A DNA stretch of 64,000 nt from Reichenbachiella carrageenanivorans. GTDB taxonomy: Bacteria; Bacteroidota; Bacteroidia; Cytophagales; Cyclobacteriaceae. The notes beneath the pieces were generated by a model, which was given only the letters and a program-made list of their open reading frames with translations, ran no database searches and had not been told where the DNA came from. The translations under genes were made by a program, and so were the position numbers. Below, piece after piece: positions 1-8,452 of this stretch (position 1 is the first letter of the stretch; each line of letters starts with the position of its first letter). The stretch covers positions 2,451,501-2,515,500 of the forward strand of contig NZ_CP106735.1 of NCBI RefSeq assembly GCF_025639805.1. The letters run 5' to 3'.

Positions 1-130
1 TAGAAGGGCTGTCGTCTTGCCAAACTTTATAATTTTTTGCTTTAGGACCTTTGAGGTCATTTTTGCTTTGTGCCTGAGTCACTGCGCATACTGCTAAGCA
101 TACGGTGAGTGTAAATATTAGCTTTTTCAT
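1..130 (-). CDS. Partial secreted protein, N-terminus only
   Basis: Reading leftward from an ATG at 130-128, 43 codons are open to the window edge. The first 20 or so residues form a typical signal peptide (MKKLIFTLTVCLAVCAVTQA, cleaved before QSKND). The start of a hydrophilic mature region follows (KNDLKGPKAKNYKVWQD). The rest of the gene lies outside the window, so the family cannot be named; it is probably periplasmic or exported. The signal peptide is clear but the function is unknown. Confidence 0.6.
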   Translation of the reverse strand, partial: MKKLIFTLTVCLAVCAVTQAQSKNDLKGPKAKNYKVWQDDSPS

Positions 131-526
131 CGTGTAGTAATTTTGGTGTTTAACATCAAATTGACTGTCTGAATTACAAAGGCAAGATAGAGCCATTTTG
201 AACCGCAGGAGGTCTATATAATTCCCTAAATTGCTCTCGGTATATTTACGGATATGCCCTCTAGTGGGTTTTAGGGCGCTTTTTCACGTGTTTATCGATA
301 AGGGTATTTGTGGGTCTTCTTTTTGTCATAGCTCGGTTGAATTGCTAGTTTTTGGTTAAAAAAAAGACCTAAATATCATGAAAAAGCAAAAGCAATGTAG
401 AAGGCGCTGTATTTTTCATCGCTCAGTATGATCAATGTTTTTTTAGCTGATTTTTATGGGGTGTATGTTTTGGAGGACAGGATATCCGCCAGAATGTTGT
501 TTGCTAGGTACCTGGTCAGATGTATT
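131..526. other. Intergenic stretch without a recognisable gene
   Basis: About 400 bases separate the cut-off secreted gene from the end of the sensor kinase gene. No ORF with coding character was seen. A weak hairpin (GCCCT near 257, AGGGC near 276, followed by a short T run) could be a terminator fragment. Nothing else stands out. Confidence 0.4.
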
Positions 527-2437
527 TTATACGGCCTCTAGCTTCACAATGAAGGTTGTGCCGTGATCGGGTTTAGACTTCCATTCTAATTTGCCGCCAA
601 GGAGCTCGGTGTATTTGGCTACGATGGACAAGCCAAGTCCTGTAGACCGTTCGCCCGCAGTAGGTTTGGCACTTAGGCGTTGAAATTTCTTAAACATCCG
701 TTTTTGATCTTCTTCCGACAGCCCAGGGCCTCCATCAGTAAAATTGATAAAGTGGTATTTCTCTTTTGATTCTACGTTGATGGTGATGGATTGCCCTAGA
801 GGTGAAAACTTGATGGCATTAGACAGTAAGTTTTCGAATACGTGAAACAGGTATTGCTCTAGTCCAAACACATAAGCTGATTGGTCTGTAGTTAGGTTGA
901 TTTTTATTTTTTTATCCTCAGCTTGTTTTCTGTAGTTGATTACCACTCGCTCTAATACATCACTTAAGTTGATTTTTCGGAAGTCATCAGTAGTTTTGGA
1001 TTCAATGCGTTCTACATCAAGAATTCTAGTCACCATCTTATTGAGTCTTCGAGATTCGGAGGCGATATGTTCTATAGAGCTGATTTGACTTTTGTGAAGA
1101 TTGTCGTCCATTTGCAGTAAACCAGCCAATGCGGTGATATTGTTGATCGGGGCTCGCAAGTCATGTGAAAGTATGCTTATGAAATTGTTTTTTTCTTCAT
1201 CGAGTTCTAGGAGCTCATTGTTGCGTCGGCTGAGGAGCTCATTTTGATTTTCGATCATGCCTCGGTGGGCAGTTAGTATTTCGTTGGCTTTAGACTTGAT
1301 TCTGTTTCTATTGAACAAGGCAAAGGCAAAAATTAAAGCAATAACAATACAAGCCAAGAGCATGTTGGTGACATAGGCTTGTCGTTGGATTTGTTTAGAG
1401 CGTTCGGAAAGCTCTTTGTCCACTAGTTCTTTTTCTTTGAGCAGGAGTACCATTTCTTCGTCTTCTCCCTTAGAGATACTCTCGATCAGGTCATAGACAT
1501 CGTTGCCTAGGTATTTTTGGATTCCTTTGTTGCGGAGTACTTCATACTCAGGACTGCTCAGGTATTCGTTGATTGGGTTTTGCCAGTCGCTGCCTTTTTT
1601 GAAGATCACACAAAATCCCAGGCCTTTGATTGGTAGGATAGGCTGGCGTTTGATGGCTTTGTTTTGGTTTAATGCCAATAAATAATTTGGCAAATCCATG
1701 TAGCCAAAGCGCTCAGGTTGTTCTAGTATACCATTTAGGATATCATTACTAGACTGTTTGTATATGATATTGAAATCTATTTGATATTTATTTCGGATGT
1801 TTTTGAGGTATTGGTCGTAGGTGGTTTCTGCCACGGATACAGCAGTATGCTCGCTGAATACTTCTTTAAATTCTTCTATAGAATTGACCGTAGGGATATT
1901 TTTGTCAGATACCAGGACTTGAATGTCTGGGAAGTAGGGATTGGAAAAACCCACTTCTAAATCACGGTTTACTGTTCTTGAAATAATGTCAAGTCCAAAC
2001 TCACCATTTTTAGGATTGTTTTTGATATGGCCAAACACATATTTAAAACTTTCTTGCGATTGCCAATTGAGATGGAGGCGGATGCCGTACTTATTCCAAA
2101 GGAAATACTTGAAGCCCACCATCATTTCATACTCTAACCCACGGAGGGAGCCATCGGCTTCTTCAATCAAAAAGGGCTCGGTGCTACGATAGTAAATGGT
2201 GACTGTGCCTTCTTTTTCTTTTTGTAGGGTTGTCCATGTCAAATCCGAGGCGGATACACTTGCTGAAATCAGGCAGTACAACGACGTAAAAAATAAACTT
2301 CTTATTACCCTCACCGCCCAAAGATAACCAATCTCTTTAGAGCTGAAATCATTGTTATATATTTTTGAAGCCGATTCAAATAATAGTAAAAAGAGGAAGT
2401 AAAACTTTCCAAATTTTAAATTATTGGAGTTTAACAT
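527..2437 (-). CDS. Sensor histidine kinase with periplasmic solute-binding (SBP_bac_3) sensor domain
   Basis: Membrane histidine kinase whose sensor resembles an amino-acid-binding periplasmic protein. Residues about 70-315 form the SBP_bac_3-like domain (FSNPYFPDIQVLVSD; FGYMDLPNYL), and one membrane helix lies at about 354-375. A linker then leads to a HisKA dimerisation domain with the phospho-acceptor His425 in SHDLRAP. The ATPase domain has the N-box ENLLSNAIKFSP (535-546), the G1 motif DGGPGL (568-573) and the G2 motif STGLGLS (598-604). No receiver domain is present, so the response regulator must be encoded elsewhere. The start is uncertain: a canonical signal peptide begins at the internal GTG at 2314 (VRVIRSLFFTS...SVSA), so the extra 41 residues may not be translated. 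It is divergent from the SiaB-like gene 60 bases away. The ligand is unknown. Confidence 0.85.
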   Translation of the reverse strand: MLNSNNLKFGKFYFLFLLLFESASKIYNNDFSSKEIGYLWAVRVIRSLFFTSLYCLISASVSASDLTWTTLQKEKEGTVTIYYRSTEPFLIEEADGSLRGLEYEMMVGFKYFLWNKYGIRLHLNWQSQESFKYVFGHIKNNPKNGEFGLDIISRTVNRDLEVGFSNPYFPDIQVLVSDKNIPTVNSIEEFKEVFSEHTAVSVAETTYDQYLKNIRNKYQIDFNIIYKQSSNDILNGILEQPERFGYMDLPNYLLALNQNKAIKRQPILPIKGLGFCVIFKKGSDWQNPINEYLSSPEYEVLRNKGIQKYLGNDVYDLIESISKGEDEEMVLLLKEKELVDKELSERSKQIQRQAYVTNMLLACIVIALIFAFALFNRNRIKSKANEILTAHRGMIENQNELLSRRNNELLELDEEKNNFISILSHDLRAPINNITALAGLLQMDDNLHKSQISSIEHIASESRRLNKMVTRILDVERIESKTTDDFRKINLSDVLERVVINYRKQAEDKKIKINLTTDQSAYVFGLEQYLFHVFENLLSNAIKFSPLGQSITINVESKEKYHFINFTDGGPGLSEEDQKRMFKKFQRLSAKPTAGERSTGLGLSIVAKYTELLGGKLEWKSKPDHGTTFIVKLEAV

Positions 2438-2497
2438 ATTAATTTTGTAGATTTAAAGCGGAGTGTACTTTAGCCGTAGTATTCGGTTTGCAGCTAT

Positions 2498-3175
2498 ATG
2501 GATAAGGAATCAAATGAAATACTAGGGGCCTTCGATGAATGGAAGGAAGAAAAATCTACTCAACACGACATGATTGAAGATGTAAAGAAAAAGAGCGAAT
2601 TAGGAGCGGCATCGCAAGAGGTTAATAGCTTCGGTTTGTACAATAAAATATATAACGAGAATATTTTACTCATGTATAAAGGAGCCATCACATTCGACTT
2701 GGTGACTTCTGTGATAGAGACGCTCGATCGAAAGGTGAATATGACAGAGTCTGACAAAAAAGTACAGAAGCTGTTTTATAGTGCGGCAGTAGAGTGTGTG
2801 CATAATCTCTACCATCACATGGATGAAGTGAAAGGTCAATTTAGTGAGATCTCAGAACATGATGCGAAGTCTGGTTTGATCACTGTAATCGCCAAAGAAA
2901 AGTATTATAATATTATCACAGGCAATTTTATCCCTACTAAGCATACTTATGATTTGAAGGATAAAATAGAGGAGGTAAACAATACCGACAAAAACGGTTT
3001 GAGGACTTTATATAAAGAGACGCTCAGTAATGGTGAGTTTTCAGAAAAAGGAACTGCTGGCCTGGGACTGATACAATTGGCTCGTAAAACTGGAGAAAGG
3101 TTGAATTATAAGTTTGACAAGGTGAATAGCGAATACTCGTACTTTACTTTTCAGATTAAGATCAATCGATTCTAA
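2498..3175 (+). CDS. SiaB-like GHKL protein kinase (DUF6272)
   Basis: 225-residue soluble protein resembling SiaB, a GHKL-fold kinase that in Pseudomonas phosphorylates the small partner SiaC and tunes c-di-GMP and biofilm signalling. Visible family traits are the N-terminal YKGAITFDLVTSVIETLDRK segment, the N-box-like helix YSAAVECVHNLYHH (about 90-103) and the glycine-rich lid GTAGLGLIQLARKTG (about 189-203). There is no membrane segment. In many Bacteroidota such genes sit beside a SiaC-like (DUF1987) gene and a PP2C-type phosphatase; neither is present here. The neighbour is a divergent sensor kinase, which might share the pathway. The family call is good; the role is inferred. Confidence 0.75.
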   Translation: MDKESNEILGAFDEWKEEKSTQHDMIEDVKKKSELGAASQEVNSFGLYNKIYNENILLMYKGAITFDLVTSVIETLDRKVNMTESDKKVQKLFYSAAVECVHNLYHHMDEVKGQFSEISEHDAKSGLITVIAKEKYYNIITGNFIPTKHTYDLKDKIEEVNNTDKNGLRTLYKETLSNGEFSEKGTAGLGLIQLARKTGERLNYKFDKVNSEYSYFTFQIKINRF

Positions 3176-3204
3176 TCCTTTTTTCAAAAATATTTGTATT
3201 TGAA

Positions 3205-3231
3205 AATCCTGCTAGAAGCAGGATTTTTTGT
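3205..3231 (+). terminator. Rho-independent terminator after the SiaB-like gene
   Basis: A perfect 9-bp stem (3205-3213 pairs with 3217-3225, AATCCTGCT/AGCAGGATT) with a 3-nt loop is followed by a T-rich run. A-rich sequence on the left side means it could also terminate the converging outer-membrane gene. Confidence 0.85.
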
Positions 3232-3242
3232 TTTGGGAGCAG

Positions 3243-4409
3243 TTATCCTCGATTGTTCCAAGCAGAACCAAAGGTGAGGTAGTACCCGAAGTCGTTGTTG
3301 GACCAGGCTACATCTATACCCATTCGGAGCTTAAATACACGCACGAGTAAGTAGCGAAACCCCGTACCGTAGTTGTATACCCAATCGGCATCAGACCAGC
3401 TGATGTTTTCTGGTTGGGCTTTGCCTAAGCCTGTAAATATCACAGCACTCCATCTGCGGGAGACATCATAGCGTTGCTCCGTCTCTACTACGTAGGTGTT
3501 TTTGCCTTGGTATCTCGACAAGGGCACACCTCTCAAACTAACGCCAGGTTCCATATAAAATGGCGCTTTGCCAAACAGATGCTTAGTTTCGAATCTGAAT
3601 CCACTCACCCATGCATCTGTGAATTGTAAGTATTGTAGAATTGAAAAGTTCAAATTTTGAAAATTATAATCGCTACCAGTCCAGTTGCCATTCATTCTAA
3701 TATTTGTTGAAATGAAAGTGCCTTTGTTGGGGGTGAATATATTGTCTCTGGCATCGTATTCTCCCGCTATGCCGACGGTACTGGTTTGGTTGGTGATATC
3801 TGCTTCTGATATGAAATCAGGTAAATTGTTATAAGCGAATTTTGGAGATATTTTGGTGTACATGTACATATACTGTAGCCCAGCATAGATGTTGGTATTG
3901 CTGATCTCTTTGAGTACGGAAAGGAAGACAGGTGTCATCTCAAAATTGAAGGAAAACTCATGTTCTCCAAGATTTCCTACATCTCGGTAGTAATTCATGT
4001 TGACATTGCCAAAAGCTCCACCTACACGATATTTGATTCCGTATTGAGGAAGGGTAGCGATTCGCATAGCACCTAGTCCCCAGGTATGATTGGCTGTGTA
4101 GCCAGCAAATCCCGCAGTGATGTCTGGAGCTACATACTTCCCTTTTTCATGGTGTTTGTTAGGTTTGATGAAGATGGGCGTAAACATCATTCCAAAACTA
4201 CCCAGCGCTGGCTCGGTGATGATTTGGGGTATAGGGATGAATCCAGAAGCTTGAATCAGCCATTGACTAAGGTCGAGTTTGTTGTCTAGTGTGTCTCTAA
4301 ATAAGGCCTTCTTTTCGGCTTTTTTAGATTGTTCTTGTGCGTGGAGTGTTGTGCAGTGACCAACTAAAACTAGAAGTATAATGAGCAGTTTGTTAGGTTG
4401 AAAGCGCAT
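3243..4409 (-). CDS. BamA/TamA-like outer-membrane beta-barrel protein
   Basis: 388 residues with a signal peptide (MRFQPNKLLIILLVLVGHCTTLHA, cleaved before QEQ). The rest is barrel-like: alternating aromatic strands and a D15/surface-antigen-type segment (GEYDARDNIFTPNKGTFIS, about 222-240) that is usual near the start of the Omp85-type barrel. No POTRA repeats are present, so it is the short, POTRA-less type common in Bacteroidota rather than a BamA assembly protein. It ends in GSAWNNRG, without a terminal aromatic. It stands alone, converging on the SiaB-like gene. It may be a transporter or lipid- or ion-related porin; the substrate is not readable. Confidence 0.75.
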   Translation of the reverse strand: MRFQPNKLLIILLVLVGHCTTLHAQEQSKKAEKKALFRDTLDNKLDLSQWLIQASGFIPIPQIITEPALGSFGMMFTPIFIKPNKHHEKGKYVAPDITAGFAGYTANHTWGLGAMRIATLPQYGIKYRVGGAFGNVNMNYYRDVGNLGEHEFSFNFEMTPVFLSVLKEISNTNIYAGLQYMYMYTKISPKFAYNNLPDFISEADITNQTSTVGIAGEYDARDNIFTPNKGTFISTNIRMNGNWTGSDYNFQNLNFSILQYLQFTDAWVSGFRFETKHLFGKAPFYMEPGVSLRGVPLSRYQGKNTYVVETEQRYDVSRRWSAVIFTGLGKAQPENISWSDADWVYNYGTGFRYLLVRVFKLRMGIDVAWSNNDFGYYLTFGSAWNNRG

Positions 4410-4455
4410 ATGGTAGAAGGTATACTTGTATGAGTTTTGATTTATGTAATATAAT

Positions 4456-4884
4456 CTATTCGTTTTCTAATCTAGTCTCAATTTCGGCTTGTGCTTCGAG
4501 GGTGCGGTGTACTGGACAGCGATTGGCGATTTCCAATAGACGTTGTTTTTGTGAGCTTGTGAGTGCGCCTTCTAGGCTAATGATTCGTTCAAAAGCATCC
4601 ACTTTTTGGGGTTGGTCTTCGCAGGTAGCACAGTCTTTTTTGTATTCCTTAGCATAGTTTACGCGTACACGAATCCGCGATACCTCCCATTCTTTTCTAT
4701 TGGCATATAGCCTGAGAGTGATCGATGTGCAGCTGGCAAGTGCACCGCATAGGAGGTCGTATGGTGTGGGGCCTTTGTTGAGGCCGCCTATTTCTACAGG
4801 TTCATCAACCAGCCCCATGTGACCATCTGTGTTGAGTTGTGTGGTTAGTTCGTCTTTGGTGATTGCTACGGCAAATGTGCTCAT
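4456..4884 (-). CDS. OsmC/Ohr family protein
   Basis: OsmC-fold protein, a family of thiol-dependent hydroperoxide reductases and related stress proteins. Both family cysteines are present: one in CGALASCTSITLR and one in ANRCPVHRTLE near the C-terminus. It belongs to the YhfA-like OsmC branch rather than classical Ohr. A longer reading frame begins 45 bases upstream (MLNKCVLSL...), but the homologous start is MSTFAVAITKDEL at 4884, giving 142 residues. It is cytoplasmic and monocistronic. The family is certain; the physiological peroxide is unknown. Confidence 0.88.
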   Translation of the reverse strand: MSTFAVAITKDELTTQLNTDGHMGLVDEPVEIGGLNKGPTPYDLLCGALASCTSITLRLYANRKEWEVSRIRVRVNYAKEYKKDCATCEDQPQKVDAFERIISLEGALTSSQKQRLLEIANRCPVHRTLEAQAEIETRLENE

Positions 4885-5010
4885 GGTATATTCTGTTTTT
4901 ATTAAAGATAAAACACATTTGTTAAGCAATAGTTGAAAGAAGCAGATGATCTGTTTTTAGTTTCTTGTTTGACTAGGGTTATCGTTGAAACTTTGATAGC
5001 GCTTACTTTT

Positions 5011-5042
5011 TTGTTTAAAAAAATAGTTATATTGTTAAACAA
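5011..5042 (+). promoter_or_regulatory. Inverted repeat in the photolyase-operon promoter region
   Basis: TTGTTTAA (5011-5018) and TTAAACAA (5035-5042) are perfect inverted copies separated by 16 AT-rich bases. They lie 62-94 bases upstream of the first gene of the operon. The right arm is itself near-palindromic (TTGTTAAACAA). Photolyase operons in this phylum are often light-controlled through MerR-type (CarH/LitR) regulators. Whether this is such an operator is inference. Confidence 0.5.
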
Positions 5043-5104
5043 GATTGCGTTTGTACTCGTTTGCTTTCATTAGATCATTCGTGAAATATTTAACCCCAAG
5101 TTCT

Positions 5105-5260
5105 ATGTTTAATTTTCTTAAAAAGAACCCCAAAAAGAAATTAGAAAAAAAGTATCACTTGCTACTTAAAGAGGCTCACAGGCTTTCGACAATCAATAGG
5201 GCTTTGAGTGATCAGAAAATAGCGGAAGCGAATAAGCTTTATGATCAGATGAACCCTTGA
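5105..5260 (+). CDS. Lacal_2735-type small protein
   Basis: 51-residue basic protein starting at the internal ATG at 5105 (MFNFLKKNPKKKLEKKYH). A longer frame from 5045 adds 20 residues with no family similarity. The body (YHLLLKEAHRLSTINRALSDQKIAEANKLYDQM) matches the small Bacteroidota family named after Lacal_2735: a single amphipathic helix rich in Lys, Ala and Glu. Members usually sit beside photolyase genes, as here. The molecular function is unknown. It is the first gene of the photolyase operon, with a 4-base gap to the next frame. Confidence 0.8.
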   Translation: MFNFLKKNPKKKLEKKYHLLLKEAHRLSTINRALSDQKIAEANKLYDQMNP

Positions 5261-5264
5261 TAAG

Positions 5265-5492
5265 ATGGCTTTTTATCAATTTTTAAAAACACAAGTACTT
5301 GATGCAAGTATTGAAGAAGTGTGGGGGCTCATATTATCTCCTGACAACCTAAAAAAGATAATACCAGCCCATATGGGGTTTAATATTACGTCGCCTTACT
5401 CAATAGATAAGATGTATGAAGGGATGATTATTGCCGGGAGAGGCTTGGTTGGAGTTTGTAATAAAAGCAATAAGTGCATGATATGGAAATAG
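5265..5492 (+). pseudogene. Truncated SRPBCC (START-like) gene
   Basis: The first 57 or so codons match the N-terminus of the SRPBCC proteins that commonly precede photolyase genes in Bacteroidota (MAFYQFLKTQVLDASIEEVW, then SPDNLKKIIPAHMGFNITS, then KMYEGMII). Family members run to about 150 residues. Here similarity stops abruptly after MII and an unrelated tail (AGRGLVGVCNKSNKCMIWK) ends in a stop codon overlapping the photolyase start. The simplest reading is an internal deletion of roughly 80-90 codons that fused the front of the gene to the photolyase leader. The remaining piece cannot form the helix-grip fold. It may persist because translation through it couples to the photolyase gene. 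Confidence 0.7.
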
Positions 5493-6754
5493 TAGCTTTT
5501 TGGTTTAGGCGTGACCTGAGATTGGAGGACAACACAGCTTTAAGTCATGCTTTGAAAACAGGGAAAAAAGTATTGCCTGTTTTTATTTTTGATGATCAGA
5601 TTTTGGAGGGCTTGCCTCCAGATGATGCTAGGGTAACCTTTATATATGACACGTTGTGTGCTATGAATGTCGAGTTGCGTAGGTTTCAGAGTCAGATTTG
5701 TGTCAGGATGGGCAATCCAGTACTTGTATGGCAACAGCTATTGGATGAGTTTGAAATTTCTGCGATTTATATCAACGAAGATTATGAACCCTATGCTACG
5801 GCAAGAGATCAGGCGGTTTCGCAGTTGGCCGAGTCTAAAGGGGTTCCGTTGTTGCGTTTCAAAGATCAGGTGGTTTTTTCTCCTACTGAAATTGTCAAAG
5901 CGGATGGGCTTCCATATACTATTTACACTCCGTATAAAAACAAATGGTTGGCTAAATATGAAGAAACAAAAACACCTGAATTATTAGAGATAGACCAAAC
6001 GGCTTTTCTTCAAAAGACACACGATTGGCCTTCTTTGAAGGCAATTGGATTTGTATCGAGTCAGATAAGCGTACGACCTTATGATCTTTCTTCTCTTTCT
6101 GATTACTCTACGCTTCGAGATTTGCCAGCCGAGGATGCGACTAGTTACCTCAGTGTTCATTTGCGGTTTGGGACGGTGAGTGTACGGCAAGTAATAAAGC
6201 AGCTTCAGGGTTCTGATCAGGTGTTTTTGAGTGAATTGATTTGGAGAGAATTTTTCATGCAAATATTATATCATTTTCCAGAAGTAGTTGGTCGAAATTT
6301 TAAATCTAAATATGATGGTATTCAGTGGAGGAACAATCATGATGATTTTGATAAATGGAAGCGAGGAGAGACTGGGTATCCATTGGTGGATGCAGGTATG
6401 AAGCAGCTGAATCAAACAGGGTATATGCACAACCGGGTTCGTATGGTGGTGGCTAGTTTTTTGTGTAAACACTTGTTGATTGATTGGCGCTGGGGTGAAG
6501 CCTATTTTGCAGAAAAGCTGCTAGATTATGAGTTAGCGTCTAATAATGGGAATTGGCAATGGTCTGCAGGTACTGGCTGTGACGCTTCTCCGTATTTTAG
6601 GATTTTTAATCCTACTGCCCAATTGAAGAAGTTTGATCCTAAGATGCAATATGTAAAAAAATGGGTAATGGAATGTTCATCACCCATTGTAGATCATGCG
6701 GTAGCCAGAGATAGAGCTCTCCGTGTATACAAAGAGGGCTTGAGGGCTAATTAA
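5483..6754 (+). CDS. phr: Cryptochrome/deoxyribodipyrimidine photolyase
   Basis: FAD-dependent, light-driven repair of cyclobutane pyrimidine dimers. The N-terminal alpha/beta photolyase domain begins with the signature VAFWFRRDLRLEDNTAL. The C-terminal FAD-binding domain shows SYLSVHLRFGTVSVR, LIWREFFMQIL, GYPLVDAGMKQLNQTGYMHNR, the DWRWGEAYF region and NNGNWQW-SAGTGCDASPYFRIFNP. The tryptophans for electron transfer appear intact. The ATG at 5483 is preferred; an in-frame GTG three codons earlier is possible. The protein has 423 residues, normal for class I. It overlaps the truncated SRPBCC frame, so translational coupling is likely, and its stop overlaps the converging flavoprotein gene by 4 bases. 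Confidence 0.95.
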   Translation: MEIVAFWFRRDLRLEDNTALSHALKTGKKVLPVFIFDDQILEGLPPDDARVTFIYDTLCAMNVELRRFQSQICVRMGNPVLVWQQLLDEFEISAIYINEDYEPYATARDQAVSQLAESKGVPLLRFKDQVVFSPTEIVKADGLPYTIYTPYKNKWLAKYEETKTPELLEIDQTAFLQKTHDWPSLKAIGFVSSQISVRPYDLSSLSDYSTLRDLPAEDATSYLSVHLRFGTVSVRQVIKQLQGSDQVFLSELIWREFFMQILYHFPEVVGRNFKSKYDGIQWRNNHDDFDKWKRGETGYPLVDAGMKQLNQTGYMHNRVRMVVASFLCKHLLIDWRWGEAYFAEKLLDYELASNNGNWQWSAGTGCDASPYFRIFNPTAQLKKFDPKMQYVKKWVMECSSPIVDHAVARDRALRVYKEGLRAN

Positions 6755-8241
6755 GCAAATTCTACATTTTTGATTTCTCCATTGGCATAGCTGGTGCAGC
6801 GCATGGCATCGCGAAGGACGCCTGGCTTGAGCATCGACTTGTTGAGTAGCATACGTACACACTCTTGGATTCCTTCTATAATGGATGGGTGAGGGTGGAT
6901 CAGCTCGGCTAGCTCTTCTATACCTTTGTTCATGGAGATCAAGAGTGCCACTGCCTCTATCGAGCTAGAGGCGTGCTCGCCTACTACTCTCATGCCCAAT
7001 ACTCTCATTTCTTCGTCGTTGGATACGATGATTTTGATAAAGCCTTCTGTGTTTCGCATAGCGATGGCACGCGAGATACAGCTGTAGTCCAGGCTTACCA
7101 CTTTGTGTGGAATGTTTTGTTCACGTGCCTTGATCTCATTGAGCCCTACGCCAGCTACCTCTGGGGCCAAGAACATGATGGTAGAGATGTTTTCGTAGAT
7201 CAAATCTTTTTCGGGCTCTCCGAAAATTTTCTCGATCGAATACCTTCCTTCTAACTCACCTACATTAACCAGTGCAATGTCGGCCGTGATATCTCCTACT
7301 GCGTAGATGTTGGGTACAGAGGTTTGTGTCAAATCATCGATGATGCCACGGCTATCCATGTTGATTTTGACGGAGGCAGAAAGTAGGTTTTCGTAGTTCG
7401 GAATACGTCCTACAGACACTAATGCTTTCTCTACATGGAAAATTTCTTTGGAGCCATTGTCGTATTCTAGGGTGTACACCACCATGCCGTTTTCAATTTT
7501 CATTTCAACTAGCTTGGAGTTCCTATGGATCAGTACTTCTTTACTTTCTAGGTTTTGTTCGATCACATCTACGATATCTTCGTCTTCGAATGGAAGAATA
7601 CGGTCACCTTTGTCGATCATGTGGACTTTCGTCTGTCCGAAATTTGAAAAGATGGTAGCAAATTCACATCCGATGACCCCTGCGCCTACAATCACCATGC
7701 TTTTCGGGAATTCTTTTAGGTTTTCTATACCGTCACTGGTTAGAATAATGTTTTCGTCGATAGGGATATTGTCAAGTTTTCTTGGTCGGCTACCAGTAGC
7801 CAAGATGATATTGTTGGCTTCTACTTCAAATTCGCCATCATCAGTCCGTACCACTACTACATTTTCACCTACTACTTTAGCTATTCCTTGTCGGAAATGA
7901 AACAAGTCGGCACCTGCATTGAGGTTGATGTTGTGCATGTGGTGTTCGAGGAGCTCTCTCCGCTTGTTTACTGCTTTGTTTACCTCTTCTTTCAGGATTT
8001 GAAAGTTGTGTTTGGGAGTTGGTACATTAGTAGACTTGCAGTGCATTCTTAGTGCAAATGCTTCTCGCGAAAGTTCCCACCATGTCTTGCTAGATAGTGC
8101 CCCGTTGTGTATGCCTGCACCACCGATCTTGTCTTTTTCTATGAGTAGTACTTTTTTTTTGAAATCTACAGCTCTCATAGCTGCGGCATAGCCTGCTGGT
8201 CCGCCACCTATGACACATACATCGTATTTATCCATCTTCAA
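6751..8241 (-). CDS. Dihydrolipoamide-dehydrogenase-like flavoprotein lacking redox cysteines
   Basis: 496-residue two-dinucleotide-binding flavoprotein of the pyridine nucleotide-disulphide oxidoreductase class I fold. The FAD motif is CVIGGGPAGYAAA (9-21), the NAD(P) motif is VIVGAGVIGCEFATIFSNFG (mid-protein), and a late FAD segment is NIYAVGDITAD. The C-terminal dimerisation domain carries HPHPSIIEGIQE (from about 449), the acid-base His-Glu pair of the family. However, the active disulphide motif (normally GG-x-C-x4-C) reads GGAGIHNGALSSK at 40-52, with no cysteine. It therefore cannot cycle a disulphide and is more likely a transhydrogenase, diaphorase or quinone reductase. The gene is monocistronic. 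Confidence 0.85.
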   Translation of the reverse strand: MKMDKYDVCVIGGGPAGYAAAMRAVDFKKKVLLIEKDKIGGAGIHNGALSSKTWWELSREAFALRMHCKSTNVPTPKHNFQILKEEVNKAVNKRRELLEHHMHNINLNAGADLFHFRQGIAKVVGENVVVVRTDDGEFEVEANNIILATGSRPRKLDNIPIDENIILTSDGIENLKEFPKSMVIVGAGVIGCEFATIFSNFGQTKVHMIDKGDRILPFEDEDIVDVIEQNLESKEVLIHRNSKLVEMKIENGMVVYTLEYDNGSKEIFHVEKALVSVGRIPNYENLLSASVKINMDSRGIIDDLTQTSVPNIYAVGDITADIALVNVGELEGRYSIEKIFGEPEKDLIYENISTIMFLAPEVAGVGLNEIKAREQNIPHKVVSLDYSCISRAIAMRNTEGFIKIIVSNDEEMRVLGMRVVGEHASSSIEAVALLISMNKGIEELAELIHPHPSIIEGIQECVRMLLNKSMLKPGVLRDAMRCTSYANGEIKNVEFA

Positions 8242-8279
8242 ATATCTAAGTTTATTAATTAGGGGTAGCTGATTGAGGC

Positions 8280-8300
8280 ATATTCATGAAACATGAATAT
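8280..8300. repeat. Inverted repeat ATATTCATG-AAA-CATGAATAT
   Basis: Perfect 9-bp arms with a 3-nt centre lie in the divergent region between the flavoprotein gene and the pqiA-like gene, 39 bases upstream of the former. A similar repeat with the same ATTCATG/CATGAAT arms occurs at 18619-18639 before the CHAT gene. It is a candidate operator; no regulator is assigned. Confidence 0.4.
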
Positions 8301-8452
8301 ATATTTAATATTAGTAATAATTTGAGACTTATATCGGATAAACGGGGTTCTATTTTAATTCACCACAACAATTGTTATAATATGATTATACTTGTATAAC
8401 CTGAGCTAAACTGTCCAAATCTGAATGTCAAAAAAATCAAAATAACCCCCCG

